From: Planctomycetota bacterium
GTDB lineage: Bacteria; Planctomycetota; Phycisphaerae; WQYP01
Length of the DNA: 42,781 bases
NCBI GenBank assembly: GCA_021819825.1
Contig: JAKAEZ010000019.1
Coordinates: 1-42,781, forward strand
Direction: 5' to 3'
The notes beneath the pieces were generated by a model that was not told the DNA's origin, searched no databases, and saw nothing but the letters and a program-made list of their open reading frames with translations. Shown piece after piece: positions 35,616 through 42,781 of this stretch. A program made the translations under genes and the position numbers. The number at the start of each line of letters is the position of its first letter. The first letter of the stretch is position 1.

Positions 35616-36349
35616 ACGATGAAAAGATCAAATTTTCAATCAGCCTGAGCCGACCAGCCTACGATGCCGCCAAGGCCCAAGCCGCCGAACTTGGGAAAGC
35701 CTTTACGTGGGTAGTCGCCGACGCGGCGACACAAACCCTGCTGGCGACCTATCGCTCGGATCGCGAGGCAGAAATACTTAAAGCCGTTGAAGGGGTATTT
35801 TTCAAACTCCAGAAACTGGAAAAACGTCAGAATCTGGACTTGCTGATACTCAAGGAAATGGTGGGGCTGAGCATCCGGGCTTACTTCAATCACACGCCGG
35901 AGGTCCCGGACCATGAGAGATCGGCATCGCTGTTGAGCGGCAAGGCGCGTTTCCACCGGTATCTGGACACTCTGGCCCGTAATCTGCGGCAGAATAAATC
36001 AATTCTGGGTGATGTGCCGGAGTTATTGGCTATTCCGATGGCTGTCCAGGACGACTCCAACGGCTCGCCCGCAGCCGAACCGGTAGATTCCAGCGTGAAA
36101 TCAACACCGCCGCAGATGTTGGATTCATCAACCAATGGCAAGGTGGCCCCAAGTGAAACAGCATCGCCAATGGCAAATGCGGATTGTCGTGGCAAGGAAC
36201 CGATTGTTTCCCATCACCCCGCAGGTCGCCGCATCAGTGTCGGGTACGACGAACCCGGATTGTTTCAGGACGCCGTGAAACCGGATCAGCCGGAACCACC
36301 GGCAGGCCCAAACGGCGTGCCCCGCGACAACATGGCAGAGGGTTCATAG
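35612..36349 (+). CDS. CopG-like protein between traG and trbB
   Basis: 245 residues. The N terminus (KIKFSISLSRPAYDAAKAQA) could form a ribbon-helix-helix-like segment. A central helical block (EGVFFKLQKLEKRQNLDLLI, then LKEMVGLSIRAYFNHTPEVP and KARFHRYLDTLARNL) resembles the CopG-family proteins found at this position in Tn4371-like elements. The C-terminal ~100 residues are low-complexity. The gene overlaps traG by four bases. The role is unproven; DNA binding or regulation of transfer is the usual guess. Confidence 0.6.
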   Translation: MNDEKIKFSISLSRPAYDAAKAQAAELGKAFTWVVADAATQTLLATYRSDREAEILKAVEGVFFKLQKLEKRQNLDLLILKEMVGLSIRAYFNHTPEVPDHERSASLLSGKARFHRYLDTLARNLRQNKSILGDVPELLAIPMAVQDDSNGSPAAEPVDSSVKSTPPQMLDSSTNGKVAPSETASPMANADCRGKEPIVSHHPAGRRISVGYDEPGLFQDAVKPDQPEPPAGPNGVPRDNMAEGS

Positions 36350-36437
36350 CGGAAGTCTGATGGCATATTGAATTTGCTACGCTTGGAAGCCAACCGGAAA
36401 TGTTATCCCAGTACTTTAACCCAAAAGGAGAATAAAT

Positions 36438-37391
36438 ATGGTCAATATTGTTCAACAGCGTCACAACGAAAGCCTAAATCACGCCTTGGGCCCTGTCATT
36501 GCCGGTGCCTTGGCGCGGCCCGACGTGGTGGAGATCATGGCCAATCCCGATGGCGGTTTATGGGTAGATATCATCGGCCAGGGCCGCCAGCGCATGGGCT
36601 CTATTGATTCGAGCTCCGCTGAAACGGTGATTCGTTTGCTGGCGGCACATGCCGGGGAAAATGCCAATCCCGAATCCCCCGCCATCGCCGGCGTATTACC
36701 AGCAACGGGAGAACGCTTTCAGGGATTATTGCCGCCGCTGGTCGATAGACCCACCTTCACCATTCGCAAACGACCAACGCGCATTTTTACACTCGATGAT
36801 TATGTGGCATCCGGTGTGCTTGCAGCGGATGGTGCCAAAAGCATACGCCACGCCATTGCCCATCGCCAGAATATTCTGGTCGCTGGCGGCACCGGTTCCG
36901 GTAAGACCACACTGGTCAATGCCATATTACATGAACCGGAGTTCCAGATGCAGCGTGTGGTGCTCATTGAAGATACCCGTGAACTGCAATGCTCGGCCCC
37001 GGATCGGGTGGAACTGCTAACCAAAAATACCGAACCCACGGTGACCATGAATGATCTGTTGCGTATGACGCTGCGTCTACGGCCCGATCGAATCGTGGTC
37101 GGCGAAGTGCGGGGTGGTGAAGCCCTGGCATTGCTCAAAGCCTGGAATACCGGCCATCCCGGCGGCGTAGCCACCATTCACGCCAACAGCGCCGAAGATG
37201 CCTTGTATCGGCTGGAAGATTTAATTGGAGAGGTTTCTCAGACGGTGCCGCGGCGATCCATCGCTTCGGCGATTAATCTGGTGGTTTTCATTGAGAGAAT
37301 TGCTGCTGCACCTGGCCGGGTGGTATCGGAGATATTACAGGTTGCTGATTTCAGCGAGGGTAAGTATATGTTACGCAAACCGATTTTGTAG
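36438..37391 (+). CDS. trbB: Conjugative transfer ATPase TrbB (VirB11 family)
   Basis: 317 residues, ATG 36438 behind AAAGGAG. Motifs: N-terminal domain FTIRKRPTRIFTLDDYVASG, Walker A GGTGSGKTT (about residues 151-159), LIEDTRELQC, the Arg/Glu box RPDRIVVGEVRGGEAL, and the His box HPGGVATIHANS. It is a hexameric ATPase at the cytoplasmic face of the type IV secretion channel. In related elements trbC follows directly; here about 2 kb with a methyltransferase gene intervenes. Confidence 0.95.
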   Translation: MVNIVQQRHNESLNHALGPVIAGALARPDVVEIMANPDGGLWVDIIGQGRQRMGSIDSSSAETVIRLLAAHAGENANPESPAIAGVLPATGERFQGLLPPLVDRPTFTIRKRPTRIFTLDDYVASGVLAADGAKSIRHAIAHRQNILVAGGTGSGKTTLVNAILHEPEFQMQRVVLIEDTRELQCSAPDRVELLTKNTEPTVTMNDLLRMTLRLRPDRIVVGEVRGGEALALLKAWNTGHPGGVATIHANSAEDALYRLEDLIGEVSQTVPRRSIASAINLVVFIERIAAAPGRVVSEILQVADFSEGKYMLRKPIL

Positions 37392-37829
37392 CAAGACTTA
37401 TGCGATCCACCGGCGTGATTTGATGTTTGATGTTGTTGAACATCTTAACATCTTATGCTGCGACCATTTATATGGCTTTTTTCTGACAAAGGGGTTATCC
37501 TTTTGGCGTGTTGGCGCGCCCACTTAGGGGGCGGTGCAGCCTCTTTGCCGTTCAGAACTGGCCGCGAGAACATTGAGTGAGACGCGAGCTTGCTGTGAAG
37601 CTGATGTTGTGAATTCTCGGAAATCAGATTTGGTTCTAACGATCTCTGGGCGGGAACTCGCTGTGCAAGGGCCACAATTGCCAGGTGATTTACGGTGGCA
37701 GAACAACAGCACCGTCTTACAGGACTGTTTTGTGTCCAAGGTTCCCAGTCATGGCGAGTCCTGATAGCGCGGACAGCGGCAAAGGTCACGTCGGCTGGCC
37801 GTTATCAAGTACGAGAAAGGAAAGCAATC
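37392..37829. other. Gap between trbB and the methyltransferase gene
   Basis: About 440 bp with no supported gene. A frame at 37534-37764 is open but has no recognisable family and overlaps the upstream extension of the next gene. A small stem gatgtt-gttg-aacatc lies at 37429-37444. The composition is more AT-rich than the trb genes, consistent with inserted DNA. Confidence 0.4.
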
Positions 37830-38741
37830 ATGATTGAATCCGAGATTCCAATGGAACCGATCACCATGCGAGCAGCGAGACTGGTCGCGCGCATGTTGCC
37901 GATGGGACGGGCCACGGTGCTGCGGCGGACAGCGGATATTCTGCGTTGCCCTCGCGAATTTCTGGCGGTCTGTGGCGACTTTAAGGTGCTGGTAGACATT
38001 GATGATATTGTATCCTGTACGCTTTATAACTACGGCGTTTTTGAACCTGCAGTAACCGATATTCTGGCCGCTTTAATTAAACCGGGGGATACCGTTTTCG
38101 ACGTGGGGGCCAATTTCGGGCTGTATACATTGCTGGCGGCTCGACAATGTGGTAGCGAGGGAAAAGTATATGCCTTTGAACCCGATCCTCGGAACATTGC
38201 CCGCCTAAGGACCAATGTTCAGGCCAATGATTGGACATGGATAAACATAGTCCCCAAGGGGCTATACCACCATGCCGGAACCCAAGAATTTTTTCTAGCA
38301 AATAAAAATGGCAAGAACTTGGGTACATCCTCTTTAATCGGTAATGCAACCGGGCAAAAAGGATTGGAGATTGAACTCACGACGGTGGACGAGTTCACCG
38401 CCGCGCAGGGTATAAAACGGATCAATGTTTTAAAAATGGATATTGAGGGCGCAGAACTTGGAGCATTGCGCGGTGCTACTACTTCACTGCAAAAGCAAAT
38501 TATTGACCGTATTCTACTGGAATTCCATCCGAGTATTCTAGGCGCGGAAAAGTCGGTAGAGATATTCGATCTGCTTAGCAGTTGCGGATACCGGGGTTGG
38601 TATCTTCGTGAGTCCGGGGCGCAGCGCTATGCGGACATTGCGGAGGCAATTGACCCCGTCGGGATCCGGCTGGATGTGGATAGAATGAGGCATGAACCGC
38701 ACGTCTTGTTCTCCGCAAACGACGCTGCGTTTTTGGAATGA
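37830..38741 (+). CDS. FkbM-family methyltransferase
   Basis: 303 residues. ATG 37830 is chosen because it follows GAAAGGAAAG; the frame is open upstream without a better start. Rossmann-type SAM motif FDVGANFGLYTLLAARQCGS, then VYAFEPDPRNIARL, TTVDEFTAAQGI, and LKMDIEGAELGALRGA typical of FkbM. Members O-methylate sugars or small molecules. The gene lies between trbB and trbC, where it has no role in the secretion machine, so it is best read as cargo. It could modify surface glycans of the recipient or host. Confidence 0.85.
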   Translation: MIESEIPMEPITMRAARLVARMLPMGRATVLRRTADILRCPREFLAVCGDFKVLVDIDDIVSCTLYNYGVFEPAVTDILAALIKPGDTVFDVGANFGLYTLLAARQCGSEGKVYAFEPDPRNIARLRTNVQANDWTWINIVPKGLYHHAGTQEFFLANKNGKNLGTSSLIGNATGQKGLEIELTTVDEFTAAQGIKRINVLKMDIEGAELGALRGATTSLQKQIIDRILLEFHPSILGAEKSVEIFDLLSSCGYRGWYLRESGAQRYADIAEAIDPVGIRLDVDRMRHEPHVLFSANDAAFLE

Positions 38742-39378
38742 CCGGTTGCGACCAGCGAGTTCTCCCTACACCTCCTCAGTGGATGATCCAACAGGCCCAT
38801 ACTATTGCGGAAACCGGGGCAAACCTGCCAATCATTATTTTCTAGGAAGGGACCTTCGAGCAATCCAGTGGACAAAAATTACTCAAAAAATCATTTAAGG
38901 GCCAGTTTAACGTGGTTTTCCGGCTCTCGACAAACTTTCAAAACCGTTGATTCTAATGAGATGAAAAAACCTACACATAAGCGGTGACTATCGGATGCGT
39001 ATTGGTTCTCCTGTACGGCAAGCCCCGCCACACATCCCAACACCCTACGGGCACACTCGACCATCTGTCGGGATTCCGTTCGGCTGCGAGACAAGCGATC
39101 CGGAAGCCTGACAGACCAGTACACGATTCGGGCTATCAAAGATATTTGTGGATAGTGGCCATAATGATAGAACGGGTACGACCGCCCGGAATCGGGTGGG
39201 CACGATTGCCCGTGAAAATCCGTGCGCGTCACCGGATGAAACCAAAATATTTTCCCGTCACTTGTATTCGGTATTTGTTAGGGTATACTGGTATGAGTGA
39301 TGACATTAAAGTTATTAGTGTTGTCGGGCCGCATCCGTCATCACCGCGGCCCGGCAGCGATGTTGCAGGAGTATCCCC
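38742..39378. other. Gap between the methyltransferase gene and trbC
   Basis: About 640 bp with no gene that I can support; the frames are short and lack ribosome sites. Codon-like structure is absent. The last 15 bases contain the AGGAG ribosome site of trbC. With the gap before the methyltransferase this marks the insertion as about 2 kb in total. No inverted repeats or target duplication were spotted at its edges. Confidence 0.45.
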
Positions 39379-39720
39379 ATGCGTATTTCCCGTTGGTTGT
39401 CCAATCGTCTTTCCAGCTTGATCGCCTCGGCCGTGTTGCTGGGCTATTCGAGTCTTTCCGAGGCTTCCACCTTCGGCGGCAGCGGCGGAGCGCCGCTGCC
39501 GTGGGAGACACCCCTGGCCCGTGTGCTGGCGAGCTTCACCGGCCCGGTGGCCAAGGCGCTGTGCATTCTTTCCATTGTGACGCTGGGCTTTGGCTTTGCC
39601 TTCTCGGAAGGCGCGGGAATGAGAAAGATTCTCGGCGTACTGCTGGGCGTGTCGATTGCCGTTACGGCTACCAGCTTCGGTGTGAGCTTCTTTGGCTTTG
39701 ATGGCGGAGCGGGCTTCTGA
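39379..39720 (+). CDS. trbC: Type IV pilin-like protein TrbC (VirB2 family)
   Basis: 113 residues. N-terminal signal peptide with basic start (MRISRWLSNR) and hydrophobic core ending at about SEAS. Two hydrophobic segments follow (VAKALCILSIVTLGFGFAF and ILGVLLGVSIAVTATSFGVS), as in VirB2/TrbC. It forms the conjugative pilus after processing. AGGAG is seven bases upstream of the ATG. The stop overlaps the trbD start (TGATG). Confidence 0.88.
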   Translation: MRISRWLSNRLSSLIASAVLLGYSSLSEASTFGGSGGAPLPWETPLARVLASFTGPVAKALCILSIVTLGFGFAFSEGAGMRKILGVLLGVSIAVTATSFGVSFFGFDGGAGF

Positions 39721-39992
39721 TGAGCAGTTCTGTCGACAAAATCGAAGGTCTGGAAGTGCCGCTGCACTTATCACTGACTCAGACAGTATTACTGGGCGGT
39801 GTGCCACGAGCCTTTGGCATTCTCAACGGCACCACGGCCTTGGTGCTGGGGTTGGGTCTGCACGTCTGGTGGCTGGGATTCCCATTGGGACTGGTATTGC
39901 ATACCGCCGCCGTCGTGCTGACCCGACTGGACCCGGACTGGTTTGAGATTTTCCGGGCACATATTAAGCAGCCGGTATTTCTGGATACGTAA
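39720..39992 (+). CDS. trbD: TrbD (VirB3 family)
   Basis: 90 residues, typical length. The VirB3-type N terminus VPLHLSLTQTVLLGGVPRAF is followed by two hydrophobic stretches (NGTTALVLGLGLHVWWLGFP and GLVLHTAAVVLTRLDPDWF). It is an inner-membrane component of the secretion channel that works with the VirB4-type ATPase. It overlaps trbC by one base and is followed by a palindromic repeat before trbE. Confidence 0.88.
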   Translation: MSSSVDKIEGLEVPLHLSLTQTVLLGGVPRAFGILNGTTALVLGLGLHVWWLGFPLGLVLHTAAVVLTRLDPDWFEIFRAHIKQPVFLDT

Positions 39993-40004
39993 TAAAAAAG
40001 TTTT

Positions 40005-40060
40005 CAGTGTGAAGTGTTCAGTTTTCAGTTCCGGAATTTCTGACTGAAAACTTAACACTA
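40005..40060. repeat. Palindromic repeat between trbD and trbE
   Basis: agtgttcagttttcagt (40013-40029) pairs with actgaaaacttaacact (40043-40059) with one mismatch, around a ttccggaa core. A second half copy, agtgttcagttttca, occurs at 12955-12969 inside cassette 3, about 27 kb away. A partial direct repeat ttttcagtgt precedes it at 40001-40010. This looks like a dispersed short palindromic (REP/MITE-like) element. Confidence 0.6.
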
Positions 40061-40070
40061 TGGATGATTT

Positions 40071-42614
40071 ATGTGGAATTTAAGTGAATATCAAAAACAT
40101 CCCCGACGCTTAAGTGATTACCTGCCGTGGGCGGCCTTCATCGGACCCGGTGTAATTCTCAATAAGGATGGCAGCTTTCAGCGTACGATCCGCTACCGTG
40201 GACCCGACACCGGCAGTGCTACGCCCGGTGAACTCATGGCCATGCGCGCCCGCCTGAACAATGTGCTCAAACGCTTGGGGTCCGGCTGGTGTATCCATGT
40301 CGAAGCGGCCCGTAAAAGCGCCCAATCGTACCCCACAAGCTGTTTTCCCAATTCCACCGCCACACTCATTGACCAGGAACGCCGGAAAACGTTTACCGGC
40401 GATCACTGCGAATCCAACTATTTTCTGACCTTGACGTTTCTGCCGCCGGAGGATCAGGTGCGCTCCCTGACCAGTGTGCTTATTGAACGCCCCGTAGATA
40501 AGGCGGGTATTTCCTACCGGGCCTCGTATGAGACGTTTCTCGGCCAGATCGCCCAGATTGTTAATTTACTTTCCGGCTTTATGCCGGAGGTGACACCGTT
40601 GGATGATGACCAGACACTCAGTTACCTCCACGACTGTGTATCCGAGCGTGTTCTGGCGGTTAAAAGGCCATTGCAACCGTTTTACCTCGATGAAATGCTT
40701 ACCGATTCAACCCTGAGTGGAGGATTAAGCCCCAAACTGGGAAAGCATTTTATCAAGACGGTTTCTATTCGAGCCTACATTGGCCAGACCTTGCCCTGTT
40801 TATTGGATGGTTTAAATGAACTGGCCCTGGAATACCGCTGGGTGGCACGTTATCTGCCCATGGACAAGGTGCAGGCGACATCACATCTGGGCAAACTCCG
40901 TCGGCAATGGTTTGCCAAACGCAAGGGGATGGTCACACTACTGAAAGAAGCCATCATGAAGCAGGAAAGTCGGCTGGAAGACTCGGATTCACTCAACAAG
41001 GCCCAAGATGCCGATGCGGCCTTGCAGGAACTGGGGGGAGATTATGTATCATTCGGCCACTTTACACTGACCGTTACCGTCTGGGATGAAACTGAATCAG
41101 CCGCCATCGACAAAGCGCGGGCGGTACAGCAGGTGGTGGACAGCAGCGGCATAGTTTCCCAGATCGAAAGTTTTAACGCCGTACAAGCGTGGCTGGGAAG
41201 TCTGCCGGGCCATGGTTATGCCGACGTTCGCAGGCCGCTGATATCGTCATTAAATGTCTGTGATCTCATGCCCGCCAGCAGCATCTGGTCCGGGCCAGCA
41301 TGGTGCCACCATCTTAATGGTCCGGCCGTGCTGCAAACGCGCACGGCGGGATCGACACCATTTCGGCTTTCCATTTATCAGGGCGATGTGGGCCATACCC
41401 TGATTGTCGGTCCCACAGGTGCGGGTAAATCAACGCTGCTGAACTTATTGGCCTGCCAGTTTTTGCGTTATGACAAGGCGCGAGTCTTTATTTTTGACAA
41501 GGGCCAGAGTGCACGGGCCATGACGTATGCCATGGGCGGGATGTTTTATCCGATTGGGGCCGAAGGGCTGGCCAATAAACATGCCAACGGGCAAGTTGGC
41601 GAGCAAAGCGACAGCCAACGCCGTCAGCCAGTGGGGGAAGACACGAAAGTGGCAGCAAATGCGCATGAGAGAGAGCAAGGTGGGAGAGTTTGTTTTCAGC
41701 CGCTGGCCCGAATTGATGAAGATGGAGAATTGGCTTGGGCGCAGGATTGGCTGTTGGACTTGCTGGTTCGGGAAGGTGTTGCCGTTACACCCGGCCTCAA
41801 ACGGGAATGCTGGTCGGCACTGAATAACTTAAAAATGCTGCCGGCACGGCAACGCACGATGACCACACTGCGGAACCTGGTGCAGGATACTACGATCCGA
41901 CAGGTACTGGAGAGTTTTACCCTTGCCGGCCCTTATGGCAAGTTGCTGGATGCCGATCAGGAAACACTCTCCGATGGCGATTGGCTGACCTTTGAGACCG
42001 AACATTTAATGCACTCGCCGCGTGTACTGCTGCCAGTGTTAACCTATTTATTCCATAAACTCGAAGAGCGCTTCAATCAGGGGCATCCCACACTGCTGAT
42101 TCTGGATGAAGCCTGGATGTATCTGACCGATTCGACGTTTGCCGCGCGGATACGCGAATGGCTCAAGGTATTGCGTAAGAAGAATGTCGCGGTAATCTTT
42201 GCCACGCAGTCACTGGCGGATATAGCCGAGAGTTCCATCGCCCCGGCGATCATTGAAAGCTGTCTGACGAGAATCTTTCTACCCAACGCGTCGGCATTGG
42301 AAGATACGTCGCGCCGGGTGTATCAATCCTTTGGCCTCAATATGCGGCAACTCCAGATACTGCAATCTGCAACACCCAAACGGGATTACTACCTGCAATG
42401 CCGACAGGGATCGCGGTTGTTTCAACTGGATTTGCAACCCATCGCCAAAGCCTTCTGCGCGGCTGGGTCTCCGGAAGATCAGGCCCGGATCACACGGGTA
42501 TTGGCCCAACATGGGCCGGATGGTTTTGTCACCGCGTATCTCAATGAATTGAGTATCCACGAGGAATATCTCCAGAGTTTGTCTCCGCAGAACAATACAC
42601 TGTCGGTGCGGTAA
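40071..42614 (+). CDS. trbE: Conjugative transfer ATPase TrbE (VirB4 family)
   Basis: 847 residues, normal for TrbE. The N-terminal region starts MWNLSEYQKHPRRLSDYLPW. The C-terminal ATPase has Walker A GPTGAGKST (about residues 446-454), Walker B LLILDEAWMYL, and the VirB4 motifs VLRKKNVAVIFATQSLADI and ESCLTRIFLPN. It powers pilus assembly. Between YPIGAEGL and CFQPLARIDEDGE, where relatives have a shorter link, there is a hydrophilic stretch of about 40 residues (nt about 41566-41692). The ribosome site is weak; the start is set by the family N terminus. Confidence 0.93.
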   Translation: MWNLSEYQKHPRRLSDYLPWAAFIGPGVILNKDGSFQRTIRYRGPDTGSATPGELMAMRARLNNVLKRLGSGWCIHVEAARKSAQSYPTSCFPNSTATLIDQERRKTFTGDHCESNYFLTLTFLPPEDQVRSLTSVLIERPVDKAGISYRASYETFLGQIAQIVNLLSGFMPEVTPLDDDQTLSYLHDCVSERVLAVKRPLQPFYLDEMLTDSTLSGGLSPKLGKHFIKTVSIRAYIGQTLPCLLDGLNELALEYRWVARYLPMDKVQATSHLGKLRRQWFAKRKGMVTLLKEAIMKQESRLEDSDSLNKAQDADAALQELGGDYVSFGHFTLTVTVWDETESAAIDKARAVQQVVDSSGIVSQIESFNAVQAWLGSLPGHGYADVRRPLISSLNVCDLMPASSIWSGPAWCHHLNGPAVLQTRTAGSTPFRLSIYQGDVGHTLIVGPTGAGKSTLLNLLACQFLRYDKARVFIFDKGQSARAMTYAMGGMFYPIGAEGLANKHANGQVGEQSDSQRRQPVGEDTKVAANAHEREQGGRVCFQPLARIDEDGELAWAQDWLLDLLVREGVAVTPGLKRECWSALNNLKMLPARQRTMTTLRNLVQDTTIRQVLESFTLAGPYGKLLDADQETLSDGDWLTFETEHLMHSPRVLLPVLTYLFHKLEERFNQGHPTLLILDEAWMYLTDSTFAARIREWLKVLRKKNVAVIFATQSLADIAESSIAPAIIESCLTRIFLPNASALEDTSRRVYQSFGLNMRQLQILQSATPKRDYYLQCRQGSRLFQLDLQPIAKAFCAAGSPEDQARITRVLAQHGPDGFVTAYLNELSIHEEYLQSLSPQNNTLSVR

Positions 42615-42679
42615 GAAAATTCCATCAACAGATTCCAAAACAGATTCCCAGGCCACGGAACCAGAAAGGAATGGTTATT

Positions 42680-42781
42680 ATGAAAAACCAAAATGTAAAA
42701 ACCGATCAACCACTCATTGGCCACCGACATAACCGTTGGCGTAAGGCGGCAATTGCCGCAGCGCTGGGGGCATCTCTGATG
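42680..42781 (+). CDS. trbJ: Probable TrbJ, start only (3' partial)
   Basis: ATG 42680 behind AAAGGAATGG. The 34 visible codons give a basic N terminus (HRHNRWRKAA) running into a hydrophobic segment (AIAAALGASLM), as in a signal peptide. TrbJ, a periplasmic VirB5-like protein, follows trbE in trb operons, so position and signal peptide suggest it. The family cannot be confirmed from this fragment. Confidence 0.5.
   Translation, partial: MKNQNVKTDQPLIGHRHNRWRKAAIAAALGASLM

Noticed and set aside
37534-37764. 76-codon frame between trbB and the methyltransferase
   Set aside because: No ribosome site, no recognisable motif, and it overlaps the upstream region of the next gene.
1-42781. CRISPR array, tRNA or rRNA genes
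   Set aside because: No regularly spaced short repeats and no cloverleaf or rRNA core sequences were seen on reading through the window.

Overview
The window looks like part of a bacterial chromosome, probably from the Planctomycetota. The grounds are indirect: a giant secreted autotransporter-like repeat protein, an anaerobic sulfatase-maturase-type radical SAM enzyme, a moderately high GC content and a heavy load of mobile elements. The assignment is an inference; there is no rRNA or marker gene to fix it. No tRNA, rRNA or CRISPR array was seen.

Region 1 (1-17.3 kb) is the most unusual part. A giant surface or secreted protein (5' end outside the window) carries beta-helix repeats, a lectin-like domain, PKD, FN3 and cadherin-like domains, an alpha/beta-hydrolase with a visible Ser-Asp-His triad, and a beta-rich C-terminal module that starts at a recognisable 'NPNLPLGS' peptide. 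Downstream, on the same strand, is an array in which pieces of that C-terminal module recur as separate ORFs (10366-10848, 11371-12372, 12926-16472 interrupted, 17132-17250 fragment). Each alternates with a gene for a small multi-pass membrane protein (9875, 10832, 12372, 16647). Stop and start codons overlap (TGATG, ATGA or 17 bp). The layout resembles orphan C-terminal cassettes with partner genes in polymorphic effector systems, but no toxin domain is recognisable. An IS66 element (13102-16010, 8-bp target duplication) sits cleanly inside one cassette.

Region 2 (17.4-22.1 kb) is a nested insertion. A serine-recombinase element (about 17.75-21.16 kb; DUF5372-like gene, helix-turn-helix gene with an A AAA AAG slip site, small ORF, large recombinase) has split a DDE transposase gene exactly next to its catalytic Glu codon. 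The two halves join in frame when the element is removed. Region 3 (22.2-24.4 kb, minus strand) holds a radical SAM/SPASM enzyme and a SapC-family gene.

Region 4 (about 25.0-42.8 kb) is a conjugative module of the Tn4371/RP4 trb type: ssb, a DUF932 gene, an unknown gene, relaxase, VirD4/TraG coupling protein, a CopG-like protein, trbB, trbC, trbD, trbE and the start of a probable trbJ. It looks like an integrative conjugative element; its ends are not visible. A recombinase-in-trio (RIT) element of three overlapping tyrosine recombinases has inserted at codon 3 of the DUF932 gene, and an FkbM-type methyltransferase gene with about 1 kb of flanking DNA separates trbB from trbC. A sigma70-like promoter with an adjacent imperfect palindrome lies upstream of the relaxase operon.
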